Assembly (NCBI GenBank): GCA_963930775.1
Contig: OZ005689.1
Span: forward strand, 16,522,760-16,586,759
Direction of reading: 5' to 3'
DNA length: 64,000 bases
Source: Cliona cf. orientalis
Lineage: Eukaryota; Porifera; Demospongiae; Clionaida; Clionaidae
The position numbers were made by a program, and so were the translations under genes. The notes below the pieces were generated by a model. The model was not told where the DNA came from. It did not search any database and saw only the letters and a list, made by a program, of their open reading frames with translations. Of this stretch, positions 45,000 through 57,199 are shown piece after piece. Every line of letters starts with the position of its first letter. Position 1 is the first letter of the stretch.

Positions 45000-45330
45000 C
45001 ATATGTTACTTGTTACTCCTGCTACATGCAACGTGTATGCTACCGTACTTACTGTATAATTTAGGCGCCACTGTAATAGAAGCGCTGTCTGACCATTTAT
45101 GGTATTTTTCCAATATAGCGCCAAACGTCGACGGAATTATTTTTAGGTGGCGCCTAGTAATTACAATGCGGTACCATGTATCACACGCCACTGTTATTAC
45201 TATAAGCGCCACTCTAATATAAGCGCCATTTGCCATCGAAGTGAGTTTTAATGCTTAAATGTAAGCGACAAGCGAGGTCGGAATTATTTTTTCCTGGCAC
45301 TTAAATTGCAGTAAATACGGTACTCTTATT
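45000..45330. repeat. Degenerate GGCGC-tipped repeat
   Basis: The word AGCGCCACT or its complement occurs about six times (for example TTTAGGCGCCACTGTAATAG and TATAAGCGCCACTCTAATAT) in both orientations. It looks like a decayed inverted-repeat MITE, replacing the receptor intron at the broken left copy. Confidence 0.45.
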
Positions 45331-45711
45331 TTGACATGCACTACACATGAGTATAATGTTTATATTACAAGCATTTTTGGGTCAACATACATTCACATGC
45401 ATGTAGCTAAGTGCAAGTATCATGCATGTTACATGCATAAAATTTTGCATAGGGTATAATAATTGTGTTGGCTTAGTGTACTTTCTGTGCATGTATCCTG
45501 TAAATCCTTGCTCCTTTGTGGAACATGGGAATAAATTATGTCAACTTCACCTAATTACAGAGGCACCTCACAGCATAAATTCTTCCATAATAATTAATTT
45601 TGTTAGATGTGTGTCTATACATTGGGAGGATTTACTCATTTCTCGTTAAATACCAGTCAGATGGGGTTTTACTCTTTAATGAAAAGTAGGTGAATCATTC
45701 AACTTAGAGAC
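45331..45711. other. Noncoding spacer
   Basis: AT-rich, no element ends or exons found. Confidence 0.35.
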
Positions 45712-46896
45712 TACATCCCGAGTCCCTCATAAGTATTGCACCACGCTTATACTGTACGCCGCCATAATTCGAACTAGGACACATCAACATACTGCGCATG
45801 CTCCGTATACGCATATATTGGGGCGCGCGGCTTTGGCCGGTTGACCCGGACGTGACCTCCACCTGCCATGTGCTAGACTGAATAGGGAAATGCCCCCGAG
45901 TGCGAACTCGCCAAAGAAAGCGAACTGGGAAAATCGCCATATCTCATCAATAGTCCACGATGTCTTCTACGCTAGGTTCGAATTCTGGGTCCCAACAACC
46001 TTTCATGCGCGCTAAACATTTTGAAACAGTTTCACAGCAATTACATCATAGGTTTCATCATAAATTTACTTTCGTCATCATTTCATCATTACTTTCGTCA
46101 ACAATTACATGAGGTTTTAATGGTGACATTTAAAGCAGGTTAATTGCGCAGGAAGTCCCCGCCCTGCGCGAGCGGGCGAATTACGCATGCGCGCGCAGGG
46201 CCAATGCATGAAGCGCCACGCACCTACGTGTAATTAGCGGGCGTCAAAACATACACGGTGGTATCAATAAACATCGTACTGTTCATCAATAATAACAATA
46301 ATAGTACAAGCATAGACACCCCTGAAACCGGTGACAGGGCTGCAAAGATCCCAGGGTATTTAAGCTGCCGCAAGCGTAACTGGAGAGTGCGTTAAGTTGA
46401 GTAAGAACTCAGTGTTGCTGTGGCAAGAAGGACTGCGGAACTGCATTCTTCGTCGCCCACCCTCCCTCCACGAACTTATTATGTGTATCTTGTTTGTGTG
46501 TGTTGTTTGTCCGTTTGTTTGTTTGTCCCTATTTGTCCTCTTCGCCGACTCGCTCGGCGTGATTAGCCCTTTGCAGTTGTGCTGGATGCGGGGGTAGTGA
46601 CGCCACTCCCCCTGGTGTTATGGACCCCAAGCCTTCAGCGTTAGGAGGCGCCTCCTGCCACACCGGGATCGTGGGGACTGGAGAACTCCTCTTGTCCCCC
46701 CGTCTGGTGGCTAAGCGGCAGGGTGGAGGTCCTGCAGACAGCTCACTGCTCAGGGGCTTCCACCAACACTTAACTCTGGTCACAGACCAGCGGGCTCAGT
46801 CATGGAAGTAGTATACCAGGGAGTTACCCTGCAATTAATCATCAATTACTCATCGCGCTGCCGAATTGTTTTTTTGGAATTGGGACTCGGGATATA
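45712..46896. mobile_element. TIR element family F, copy 1, with a large insert
   Basis: Ends TACATCCCGAGTCCC and GGGACTCGGGATATA (14 of 15 paired). The first 330 bp (to about 46035) match copy 2 at 46914-47311, including GGGTCCCAACAACCTTTCAT. Then about 0.7 kb (about 46140-46830) absent from copy 2 is inserted before the right tip. The insert is GC-richer and has a GTTTGTTTGTCC-like run and a TATTTAAG word; I cannot classify it. Confidence 0.6.
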
Positions 46897-46913
46897 ATGA
46901 AAAACTTTGAGAC

Positions 46914-47311
46914 TACGTCCAGAGTCCCTCATGAATACGCCGCCATAAATTCGAACTAGGACACATTGACAAACTGCGCATGCTCTGTATGCGCGTACAA
47001 TATTGGGGCGCGCGGCTTGAGCCGGTTAACCTTCACTTGCCATGTGCTCGACTGAATAGGGAAATCCCCCTGCTCTGAAAGTGAGCTCACTAGAGAAAGC
47101 GAACTGAGAGAGACGCCATAAGGATATCATCGGATAGTCCACGATCTCTTCTACGCTATAGGTTCGAATTCTGGGTCCCAACAACCTTTCATGCGCGCTA
47201 AACATTTTGAAACAGATTTCATCATCATTAATCATAATTACTCATCATTACTCATAATTACCTCATCAGTCGGCCAATTTGTTTTTTTTTCTAATTGGGA
47301 CTCTGGACGTA
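46914..47311. mobile_element. TIR element family F, copy 2
   Basis: Perfect 15-bp inverted ends (TACGTCCAGAGTCCC and complement), about 398 bp, in direct orientation to copy 1. It contains TAGGTTCGAATTCTG, close to a pol III B-box, but no A box was found. Confidence 0.75.
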
Positions 47312-48129
47312 ATTATTACCACACCCTTTTTTCCATAAGACAATCATGCATTGTACAATAATTATCATGTTATTTTATGTACATGTATTAACACTCCTCA
47401 GAGTTGCTCAACTGGCTACTATCCATACAGTGGATTCAAATGAACTTGCGCAATCTGTCGGGTACAATACATATTATGCACTCATTGTTTCTTGTGGTCA
47501 GTTTTAGCAATGATGGTCAAACTGGTGTACGTCATATACAATCATGTATCAAAATTAATTGAGTTGCTGAGTTTGTGCATAGCTGTACAGATGTATTATA
47601 ATCTTAAGGTTACAACATGCAAGCTAGAACATCTCTGAAGTTTGCAAGATTAATATGCAGCCACTACTCTTGATATCAATGGCATTTAAGGTACGAACAC
47701 AACATCCATTGCATTCTGTCCTACAAATCACCAAAATTAATAATTTGTTTTCTAGCTACATTTGTAGCTACTACCAGTGGTCGAGCCATGTGAAGTTTGC
47801 GAATTATTATCATGAAAATTGTTGTTGCACTTGTTTGATTCTCCAAGCATTAAGACTAAACTCGGCTCATCTGTGGTTCCCTGCTGCTCAGTTTCAAGTA
47901 AGGACTGGTGCCTCTTGATCCAGGTATTATAATAATAATTATTCGTCACTAATTTAATCCTATGACACCATATGTCTCCATGTCTGTAGGTATGACTTCA
48001 TGTAGCGGCTGATGCATGCTGTTCAACGATGGCGACTGTTGGAGGTGTATGCATGGAGTGGCAGGATTAAAAAAAAGAACAGTGACTCAATAACATTGAT
48101 ATATCATAAATCAACAATACCTTTTTGAA
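47312..48129. other. Junction region between the two duplicated blocks
   Basis: Noncoding, unique in the window as far as I can see. The duplication similarity starts near 48120-48130. The breakpoint of the tandem duplication should lie between about 45000 and 48130, now overlaid by transposons. Confidence 0.5.
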
Positions 48130-51100
48130 ATCAATTTAAGATATACCAAGACATCCTTCAAAACAAGAATTCCCAACACTCTAAGGCCACAACCTCCAAG
48201 AAATCTAAAGCCACTACACAATCATGAGCCGATGAACATATTGATTCTATATAATGTGTTCTGTGCCTGCATGCTTTGGGAGCTATGAGGATGACATTCT
48301 AGATGCATGGATCTGGTGCTGTTTGACCGCATGTGCCCCCCTATGTTTGACATAATATCTTAATATTTCATTTCGACATAACAAAGTTCATTGGAGACTC
48401 ACTGGTTATTGTTTATTATTCTTCAGTAAGCAGAGCGATTCAATACATGCAGAGGAGGGTAAATTATTCATAGTGACCAGTTAAACCTAAGGTACTCATT
48501 TTTGTATTATTACTTATAGTGTATGATTGTATCTGACTTCTCTGCATAATTATTAACTAATGTTCCAGAAAATGCAATAATTAAGTTGTTTACAATTAGG
48601 AATTTGGAATATTCAGACAATAAGATTTCCCCATGCTACATTAAAATTATGGTTCATGATCTAGAAAGGAGGCATGAAACCGAGATAACCACATAATTAC
48701 GGTCAAAATAATGATGAATTTCTTATAGTGAGCTAGCTAGCTAGCTGGCTGCTAGTATCATGAGGTGAACTGTGACTCTCAATGGTTGAATTTCTGTCCT
48801 GTGATCCAACCTCCAAAGCAGGGTAAACCAGTGCATGTACAAAACTGGTCGATAATTGGCTGTTTATGATAATGTTATTATTCTTTAATACATTGATACC
48901 GGTACTAAAGTAGTGTCAAGATCTAGTGCAGCTTAAAGTGTAATCACAAACTATATGCTACAGGTGCCAAACCCTCAGTGCTGTGAGATTTTTGTCATAA
49001 TAATTTTTTAGTAGTAGTGACATGATACCCCAACCCCACCTCTACTGGTTCTGCAGAAAGTATGGCTAGTGTTGTGAATTTACAAGCAAAGCCAGTAGCA
49101 CAGTTGCTGTTAGCAGTGTTGTAGAAAGCCTCAAGAATGCACTACAATACCGATTGTATGGTATTACACGGTAGTACCACATGCATGCCAGATCAGTAGA
49201 TCTAGTACGATATGTAAAGCCAAGAAGCGTAGTTAACATTGATAGCCTACTGAAATGATAAGTCAGTCTAGTAGCAAAAGCTATCGCTAAACCTACATGT
49301 ACACACTAAATTTCTTGAAATGAAGTGATCGCTATCTCTTTCATCTATTAAGAGCTTATCAAGAAGCGGAGAGGGAGGAAAGTGGAATTAATTTTGCTAA
49401 AATTTGTGCTTTCATCAAAATCCACACAATGCATACGTTGAAAATACCATAAAAGCCTAATAGCACCTTGTTACCTTGTTTTCAACATACTTAAAACTAG
49501 GTATACGTGGCAGACACACACAGAATTACTCTACAGAAGCTACCCCTCACACATGTGTAGAGGCTTAATAGTGGAACTGCACCTTTTATCCAACTGTATA
49601 ATCACTGACTTGACTAGCATGCACGCGCACCTTCTGGAATGCTAGTTAATGCAAAAGAGTCAGATATATAAAATAATAGGTAACTGTACCTGAAAAATGC
49701 GTGCCTTAAACCAATGCTTTATACCTGTTACGATAATTTAATGGGCTAAAACATTATGAATTGAAGCTTTGAAGCTTTGTTACATAGGTTAAAATGACCA
49801 GCGTAGGATTCCCAGAATTAATTTGTCCCACACTGAACTTTTTGCTGAATCTGATAGTGATAATTATAACAATGCTATTTCGTGTAGCTTGATTGTCGAG
49901 ATTAAAAGCACATGACTGACATACAAATCATCATGCGTATACCCGTGCATGTACTGATTATAAATGCATTACTATCAAAATTATCTGGGGTATTTTTGCA
50001 ACAGGAAATTCCAACAATTATTAATGCTTTCCAGGAATGCATTATGCCATGGCTGTATGTCATTGCAGCTCAGATATAAATTTAGATAGATGAACCAAGC
50101 TAAAAGTATCAACTTGAATTCTCCTGGAGCTTAGCCTGAACATTTGCTATCATGACAAGTGAATACCACTCTACTCTAACAGAGTTATCCATGAGGCTCT
50201 CCAAGGATGACCTCAACAATTTGGTTTACTCTTGTGAAAATGTTTTACCACTATCAACTGCTGAAAAAATCACTGCGGGTATTCATCTCTTTCGAGAATT
50301 GAATCATCGGGGATATCTTGGACCAACTAACTATGACTACCTAAGAAAGCAGCTAGTACTAGTGGGCAGGCATGATCTTGCCTCCATGCTGCCAGATCAG
50401 TTTGAGGTTCTCTTTGGACGATCGACCGTTCGAGATAAGGGGTACTTCGGTTGCTTTGTCAGCCCTACTTCTCCAGATACATCATCTATTGTGATTAATG
50501 CCTCACTGCTTGACCATAGTCAGCCCAGCTCAGAATCAAGAATACTGCTCATGCAGCTATCTCAGCAGCTAAGCTCTGAGGATACAAAAAACCTCATGTA
50601 CCTGATGTATCCCACTCAACGCAAAACTACTGCACTAGACTTCGCAGAGCTATTGGAGAGAGAAGGAGGGCTACATTCATGTAGTATAATCAATCGACTC
50701 TCATCATGTCTGAATGCTGTAGGGAGGGCTGACTTAGCCCACCAACTTACCCACCTGAAAATGCCTCACCTACCTGTGCCCTCAAGTTCTCTGTCCACAT
50801 TACAACTGCAGCTGAATTTGAAGATGAGGCTACTGTTGCACTCAAAACAACAATCATTTGATTTCTACATGAGAGCATTAAATGCAGTAGAGCACAGTGT
50901 TGATGTTAGAATAAAATTGCTCGGTCCGGTATATGCTCGCGTACAGGCATCATTCAGCAGCTCAAATATTACTCAACTCGTCAAAAGCCTTCAAAAGAAT
51001 CCTATAGCAATCGACAGTGGAGTTGACTTGGATTCACTTGTCAACAACTCCATTTTGGAAGGACTAAAACTTGACCAAGCATATTCCATGCGAAATACGT

Positions 51101-52190
51101 TATTGGGCAGCAAAGATATTCCATTAACAAAGCTGAGGGAGGTGACTAAGCAAGTTCATGATTCATATATCACATTTGATTCCTTAATGGACATCATAAA
51201 TTGGAACTCAAGTGTCAGAAATGAGATAAAAAGTGACATGAAGCAACGTATATCACCTTTTGGAACACCAGCTGAGTTCGCTTGCAAATACATCCTCGAA
51301 TTATCTCAAGAGATAGGTTGTGGCAGAAGTCAAGAAGCGCATGCCATAATAGATAGTCACATACAGGCACTCAACAGTAACTATTACTGTTGTTGTTACC
51401 ATGTCATAGTCTTACAGTGGCTAGCCAGTCTTCATTACTTCTTTACCTCATTTGGCTTTGGTCAACTTGACATATGCAAATTCAAAGAAACACTCCAGCA
51501 TATTCTCCAGCAGAAGAAAGATGAGATAGCACAGACCTATGGATACATATCAGACATAGTTGGGCATGCTGTGCTTCAGAAACTCGTTCCTTTATCAGAG
51601 GTTAAGGTCTATGAGAATCACTTGCCACCAAATCTATTCGTGCTTTTATTCAATGTACTAGTGATCAAACTTTTAGCTACCGCTACGCTAGGAGTAGATC
51701 AGCCTCTCAGCCAGTACTTCCTGATCGACATCAATGAGGCTATGCACTGGGGTTTACAGGCAATAATGATCAGTGCATCAGCTATGAAGAAACAAGTTAA
51801 GGCATTTCGGGAAAAGGTACTATTGAATGATTTCTTATGTAGGCATGCAACTGCAGCTCTAACTGAGTGTGATTAATTGTCAAAATGATAACTTATTCAA
51901 TAACAGTATGATGTGCACAGTGACTTGTGTAAGTTGTGAGCAATCTAGTTTTGTACCACTAAGTTATGCACTATAATTTCATTACATGATATTATTATTT
52001 TCCATTCTTATGATTAAATTTAATTAATACCCACATTATTGAATAACTATGATTGTTGACTGCACGATCACTATTGGTTATGCATGCATATGCATGCCAG
52101 AATAATAGTCATGCAGCATAGCGTATATTAATGAATAGTGTGGGAGGATACTAACTTGGATGTTCTAGTACATAATTGGCAGAGATATAC
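48130..52190 (+). repeat. Segmental duplication, right copy, DED part
   Basis: Partner of 31500-37767. It lacks the foldback element and repeat A, so it is the compact version. At about 49672-49680 it shows the unoccupied insertion point of the foldback. Confidence 0.9.
50152..51876 (+). CDS. Tandem death-effector-domain protein 4 (intronless)
   Basis: 574 residues, one exon, no gap against DED protein 3 and about 32 differences (about 94% identity by hand count). The changes are spread thinly but cluster in two places. One is the start (QKLSEDD to MRLSKDD in DED1 helix 1-2). The other is near the C-terminus (EAMHSSSQV to EAMHWGLQA). The RxDL motifs (GRHDLASML, GRADLAHQL), both hydrophobic segments and the SPFGTPAE block are unchanged. 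All frames stay open after duplication, so both copies are probably expressed or the event is very recent. Confidence 0.87.
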   Translation: MTSEYHSTLTELSMRLSKDDLNNLVYSCENVLPLSTAEKITAGIHLFRELNHRGYLGPTNYDYLRKQLVLVGRHDLASMLPDQFEVLFGRSTVRDKGYFGCFVSPTSPDTSSIVINASLLDHSQPSSESRILLMQLSQQLSSEDTKNLMYLMYPTQRKTTALDFAELLEREGGLHSCSIINRLSSCLNAVGRADLAHQLTHLKMPHLPVPSSSLSTLQLQLNLKMRLLLHSKQQSFDFYMRALNAVEHSVDVRIKLLGPVYARVQASFSSSNITQLVKSLQKNPIAIDSGVDLDSLVNNSILEGLKLDQAYSMRNTLLGSKDIPLTKLREVTKQVHDSYITFDSLMDIINWNSSVRNEIKSDMKQRISPFGTPAEFACKYILELSQEIGCGRSQEAHAIIDSHIQALNSNYYCCCYHVIVLQWLASLHYFFTSFGFGQLDICKFKETLQHILQQKKDEIAQTYGYISDIVGHAVLQKLVPLSEVKVYENHLPPNLFVLLFNVLVIKLLATATLGVDQPLSQYFLIDINEAMHWGLQAIMISASAMKKQVKAFREKVLLNDFLCRHATAALTECD

Positions 52191-52337
52191 AATAATACTA
52201 GTGCATGGTAATGAAAATCATCTGTGCGGTGTGAGCCCCATGCAGCAACTAGAGGGAGGGCCGGGCTATGTGAGAACCTGCCATTTTATGCTAGGTGCTT
52301 GCGCCCCTCATGCATAGTACGGGCATATCTGACCCTG
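51877..52337 (+). other. 3' flank of DED gene 4 and direct junction to the receptor block
   Basis: The first 310 bp match the flank of DED gene 3. From about 52200 it matches 42204 onward, without the 4.4 kb of repeats that separate the two parts in the left copy. It represents the older arrangement. Confidence 0.75.
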
Positions 52338-52373
52338 CACTACTGGAGAGTGTAGTCTTAAAGTATGGCAATC

Positions 52374-53386
52374 CAAATGTGACAAAAATATCAAACTAAA
52401 AATATCAAGTTCAAATACTCAATTTCAAACTCAAAGTTTCAAAAGTACAAAGGTCTGACCAACTCAACATTTCAAAAGTGTGAAGTGTGTTGCAAAAGTA
52501 CAAAGGTCGTGCAAACTCAAAGTTTCAAAAGTGCAAAGGTCATGCAAACTCAAAGTTTCAAAAGCGCAAAAATCATACCATTTGAAAGTTTCAAAATTCA
52601 AAAAATATTGTGGTTTTAAAATATACCATTAATTAAGCAGTTTATGCCACAAAACACCATACACAAAAATGATTAATATTTTAGTATTGTGAAAAGTCAT
52701 AATAATCGCGCATTTGGCCGGCTGCGATCCGGCCGGTTAACCCCTCTGATTCTGTGACCCTGCCCTGGAAAGGGGGCGGGGTCCGCTGGCCGGCCTCTGC
52801 ATTTCCTGTATCGCACCACGTTCATCTCGGTGTCCACGTTCATCTCAGTCTAGTCTGTCTGCTATGATCTGCTATAATATACGTTGTATTTACGAGTCGC
52901 TCGGATGCCTAGATCTCCAGATCTGGCGATTTTTGTGCTAAACGACAGACACATTACCCATTGCGCATGCGCACGGGGTAAAGATAATATAGCGAGCCAT
53001 AGGTAAGGTTCGGCAGGCAATCGCTGGCGCCGGCGCGCTGAGCTGGCTCGCGCGCCATGCGCTGCGCCGTGTGTTTTTATTAATGCGAATTAATCAATCA
53101 ATTATTTAATGAAATAATAACTACAAACCACAAAGATGACTTACAAACTAGCAACTCTACACTTTTGAAACTTTCAAATTTGATACTTTTGAAATCTTGA
53201 GTTTGCATGACCTTTGCACTTTTGAAACTTTGAGTTTGCACGACCTTTGTACTTTTGCAACACACTTCACACTTTTGAAATGTTGAGTTGGTCAGACCTT
53301 TGTACTTTTGAAACTTTGAGTTTGAAAATTGAGTATTTGAACTTGATATTTTTAGTTTGATATTTTTGTCACATTTGGAATGCCAT
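52374..53386. mobile_element. Foldback element nested in the CACTA left end
   Basis: The arms start TGGCAATCCAAATGTGACAA and are inverted near 53150-53386, flanked by TTAAAGTA on both sides. The arms consist of about 33-bp tandem units (CTCAAAGTTTCAAAAGTGCA and like). The GC-rich core has CGGCCGG words, and a 3' end of repeat family B lies at 52878-52982. Confidence 0.75.
52878..52982 (+). repeat. Repeat family B, 3' fragment
   Basis: Shares GTATTTACGAGTCGCTC, TCTCCAGATCTGGCGATTTT and the right tip TTGCGCATGCGCACGGGGTA with the other copies. Only the last 105 bp are present. Confidence 0.75.
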
Positions 53387-54315
53387 ATTAAAGTAGTCTT
53401 AAAATAGTCTGGATAGTGTCTCTGAAAAACTACACTACTGGAGAGTGTAGTCTTAAAATAGTCTGGATAGTGTCTAAAAACTATCTGACATAAAAAGTCT
53501 GAAACGTTTCTGAATAGTATTTGAAAATGGTATGAAATTGGTCTAAAAGTTGGGCCCAATTTTGACTTAAAAGGGTATGAAAACAGACTGATCAAAAGTC
53601 TAAAAAGTTCATGAGAAGGTACTGAAACTGGTCTTACGTATTGACATGCACAAATACTAGAGGTATCTTAAAACAATCTGATATTGGTCTAAAAAGATTA
53701 TTAATTATTTGTGCCACATGAATGGAATGTGCAATTAATTACAAATTATTGTAAGAATGAAGAATAAAGAAAAGCAGTTGGAATAAATAATAAGGATTAA
53801 CATTAAAGTTAAGGATAAAACCACAAAATTAAACAAAATACTAAAGTCAGCACTATAATCATAATATACATATACATTATTAAACTTAATTCTAAGAACA
53901 TTTCTTACTAGAGTCTCATTGTTTGTGTTTTCTCTCAAATTTCTTCTTTTCTTTATTTTTCAATTTTCCAATCTGTTAGCCAAAGATAGAATCCAATAAG
54001 TTCCACAGTAAATTTACAGAGGAAGTTATATGAACATTCAATGTGTAGCTACCTAGCCTCGTACCCAGGCCCGGAAGGAGGAGGAAAAAGGTATTGCACG
54101 CACATGTGCTAACTACCCCAGGAAAACGTGGGAGGCCACAAATGATTGTACACTTTTTGCCCTCCTCCTGCAGCCCAGAGTACGAGGCTGCACCGATATG
54201 ACATTGCCTTGTACCCTTGCCCACGGGAGGAGGGTGAAAAAGCATACAGTTGTTTGCAGCAACCCAGGTTTTCTTGGGGTAGTTGGTGCATATGCGTGCA
54301 ATCATACATGTAGAT

Positions 54316-55028
54316 ATTATAGACTACGTAAACGGGATTGGAAACTGCTCACGGTCGCCATTTTCAGCCAAAAATGGCTGAAAATAGTGACCGCAGTGCA
54401 CTTATCGACTAATAGCAGTGAAGTAACAGTAGTTTTGAACTTGAACTAGGCTTATTCCAGGAAGGAGTCCCTACTCTAAATGTGGCTAGCAAAGTTGAAT
54501 TTCTGAAGTCCCTCTGGTCTATGCTACAGTCCCACAAATTCCAAGAAGAAAAATGGCTGATCAAAAACAGTTGAAAACAGTTTATTTCAGTATATCGGTG
54601 CAGTGGCTTTGCCCTTGCCACCATTTCGGGATGTGGTGTCTAATTTATGACAGTTTTGACACTGATTTCGCTGTCTTCTATGAGTAAGCACGCCGTGAAA
54701 AGGGCCAAAAATCGGCCATTCTTGTTTCTTGGACTTTGTGGGACTGTAGCGTAGAGCAGAGAGACTTCAGAAACTCAAACTTGCTGGCCACGTTTACAGT
54801 AAGGACTCCTTCACTGAAATAAGCCTTATTTAAGTTCAAAACTGCTTTTTGTTTCGCTGCTATTAGTCGATAAATGCACTGCAGTCGCCATTTTCGGCCA
54901 TCTTTTTGCTCAAATTGTCATAGCAACAGGTCTATCCAAGAATGCAAACCATAACTGTGACACAGAGTGCGTGTACGCGTTCTATTGCTCATGTGAGCGG
55001 TTTCCAATCCCGTTTACGTAGTCTATAA
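54316..55028. mobile_element. Foldback element in the CACTA interior
   Basis: GACTACGTAAACGGGATTGG opens the left arm and its complement closes the right arm. The arms pair imperfectly for about 250 bp (for example GCCATTTTCAGCCAAAAATG against CATTTTCGGCCATC). About 713 bp, noncoding. Confidence 0.75.
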
Positions 55029-56195
55029 TATCCATGGTGCAATAGGTACCAGGCCCTATCTCCTTCCCTCAAAGGGCCTAGGTATATGTGAGGCTAGTAG
55101 CTACCAGACCCTTCTCTTTCCCCATCCACTTAGATGATAATACAGTATGCAATTTACCTTCAGTTGGTATCGCCTTCCTCATCAAATCATTGTCGTCACA
55201 TCATAATCAGTGCAACTGCAACACATTTTCCCAGCAGACATGCCTTCATTCCCTACAAGATAAAAAAAATTAGTCAGAGAACCAACTTAGCCTTGTATCC
55301 AGATCCTTTGAAGAAAGGGCCTGGTACACACTGTACGTGCATGTGAAAAATTTACAGAGGATTTCCTAGTACAATTTGCTGTATATTATCACTACCATGC
55401 GGTCAGACACGTACGGACAAGGTATACTAAGCATCCAAAGTCGGTGAAGTCTAGACATGTCCTTCTCGTAGCTAGCTACTTTATTGTTCTTTTGTCGATA
55501 TTGCTCACTTACATTGTATGATAGGTAAATTGGTCATAACAGCCTAAAACACCGACAACAAATGATTTTTAGGCTTATTTCTTAGGTCAAGGACAAAAAT
55601 ACGAATTCACAGCTTTACTGCCGGAAAATAACGCATGCGCACACAGTACTTATGAACAGGCCCTTTCTCCTCCTTCTCCTCAAAAGGCCTGGGTGGTATT
55701 CCATCACAAGAATTAAAGCCAAGGAAAGCACACCGGGGAAAAGAGAGAGAGGGAGCAAGGGAGGGAGGGAGAGGGGGAGGGGGCATTAATTAGAAAAAGA
55801 GGACAAAGTATAACAAATTCGGAGCTGACTGAGGATTGTTAGCGTATTTACGTTACTTACTTATTTGTTGGCTTGTGATTGATGATCTCAACGTTGATTT
55901 CAGTCCAGAGCCTTCTTATCACCCAGCTAAATCAACCTCCTAGAAGCTGAGCAGTGACCGTCGACTGTACTTTTTATCTGTATCGGCTGGGCAGTTTAAT
56001 GAAAATCTTGAGGCTCTCGACGCTTATTAGCGTCCATTTCTTCACAGCCTTCTTCAAATAGTCCGTCATAATAGCTACCCAACCATAATAGACCGTTCCA
56101 TGGATCCAATTCAAAACTTTCCTCCTCACGTGATACTGGCGCCGCGCCGCGCACTATACTGACGTTTAGATACTTTTCAGATGCTTGCCATTCAG
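55029..56195. other. CACTA interior, remaining part
   Basis: Contains several CAGGCCCT(T/A)TCTCC-like words (near 55050, 55310 and 55660) and a purine run of about 50 bp (55735-55785). No transposase motif is seen in any frame. Confidence 0.4.
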
Positions 56196-57199
56196 ACTTC
56201 TTCAGATTGGCTAAGACTCTTTTAAGACTATATCTTAAATTAGCATTAATTTCTAACAATTTCAGGTCTTATTCAGATTGCTATGATTTTCTATCCTTTT
56301 TCAAATTCAAGCTTTTTTCAGATTGCTAAGACTCTTTTAAGACTACATCTTAAAATACCATTTCAACTTTAGACTTTTTTCAGATTCCTAAGACTCTTTT
56401 AAGACTACATCTTAAAGTAACTCAAGACCATGCAGAATTTTAAGACTCTTTCCAGAGTCCTAGTCAGAGACCTTCATACTCATTTTAGACACTTTTCAGT
56501 AAGATCATTTTCACAGACACATTTTAAGACACATTTAACACACTATCAAGATACTTTTCAGACTATTCTAGTCCAGTAGTGCTGCTCCACCATTATGATA
56601 ATATCGGCATTACTGGAAGCATAGATAATAGATACTTGAAGTGATTTTTACAAACATAGCCTGGGAACCAGAATAAATTATCATGATGAATGAGGAGAAT
56701 AGTATTAGTGTACATGCATCTAGAGCCACCACCATCTCGCTGGGCACAGCAATGAGCACTTTAGGTCGGGACAAGAAAACTCAATTCGAGAACTTCATAC
56801 CGTAGTTCATGAATATTTCGTGTCTAAAATATTTTATGCGATAAATGATTTCAGATAAACGACCCCGTACTGCATTATCGTTAATATTTCCGTGCGTTTA
56901 ATTTTCGTACAAGCCAGGCTGTCCGAAAATATTTTAACAGCGAAATATTCACGATTTAATGAGAAATACTAATGATTGGAAACAATCATGGGCCAAAGTG
57001 CTGAGCCCTTCTTGGCCATCATAGCTACTTCCTGCTTGATTTCACAAGCATAATGACATTATCTACGCATACCTCTTTTAATATTGTAATGCAGCTATGT
57101 TATTGGTCTCACTCATATTCAGAGATCATCTCTGATGCCATCATGAATGGAAGAGGTAGCTGGTGATGATGCAAGAACCTAGAGGAGGATATATGTTAG

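Larger units (their letters stand above)
52338..56581. mobile_element. CACTA (EnSpm/CMC) element, 4.2 kb, non-autonomous, with nested inserts
   Basis: Tips CACTACTGGA and TCCAGTAGTG, with the 3-bp duplication CTG at 52335-52337 and 56582-56584. CACTA tips and a 3-bp duplication define the superfamily. The left duplicate (near 42885) has the empty site CCCTGCTCC. Subterminal repeats of the type CTTTTAAGACTACATCTTAA fill the right end (about 56200-56450). A second CACTACTGGAGAGTGTAGTC end at 53430 repeats the left tip. No transposase frame is recognised. Confidence 0.85.

Noticed and set aside
53098-53595. Minus-strand protein of 165 residues with FKS/FQK periodicity
   Set aside because: It is a translation of the tandem repeat units in the foldback arm.
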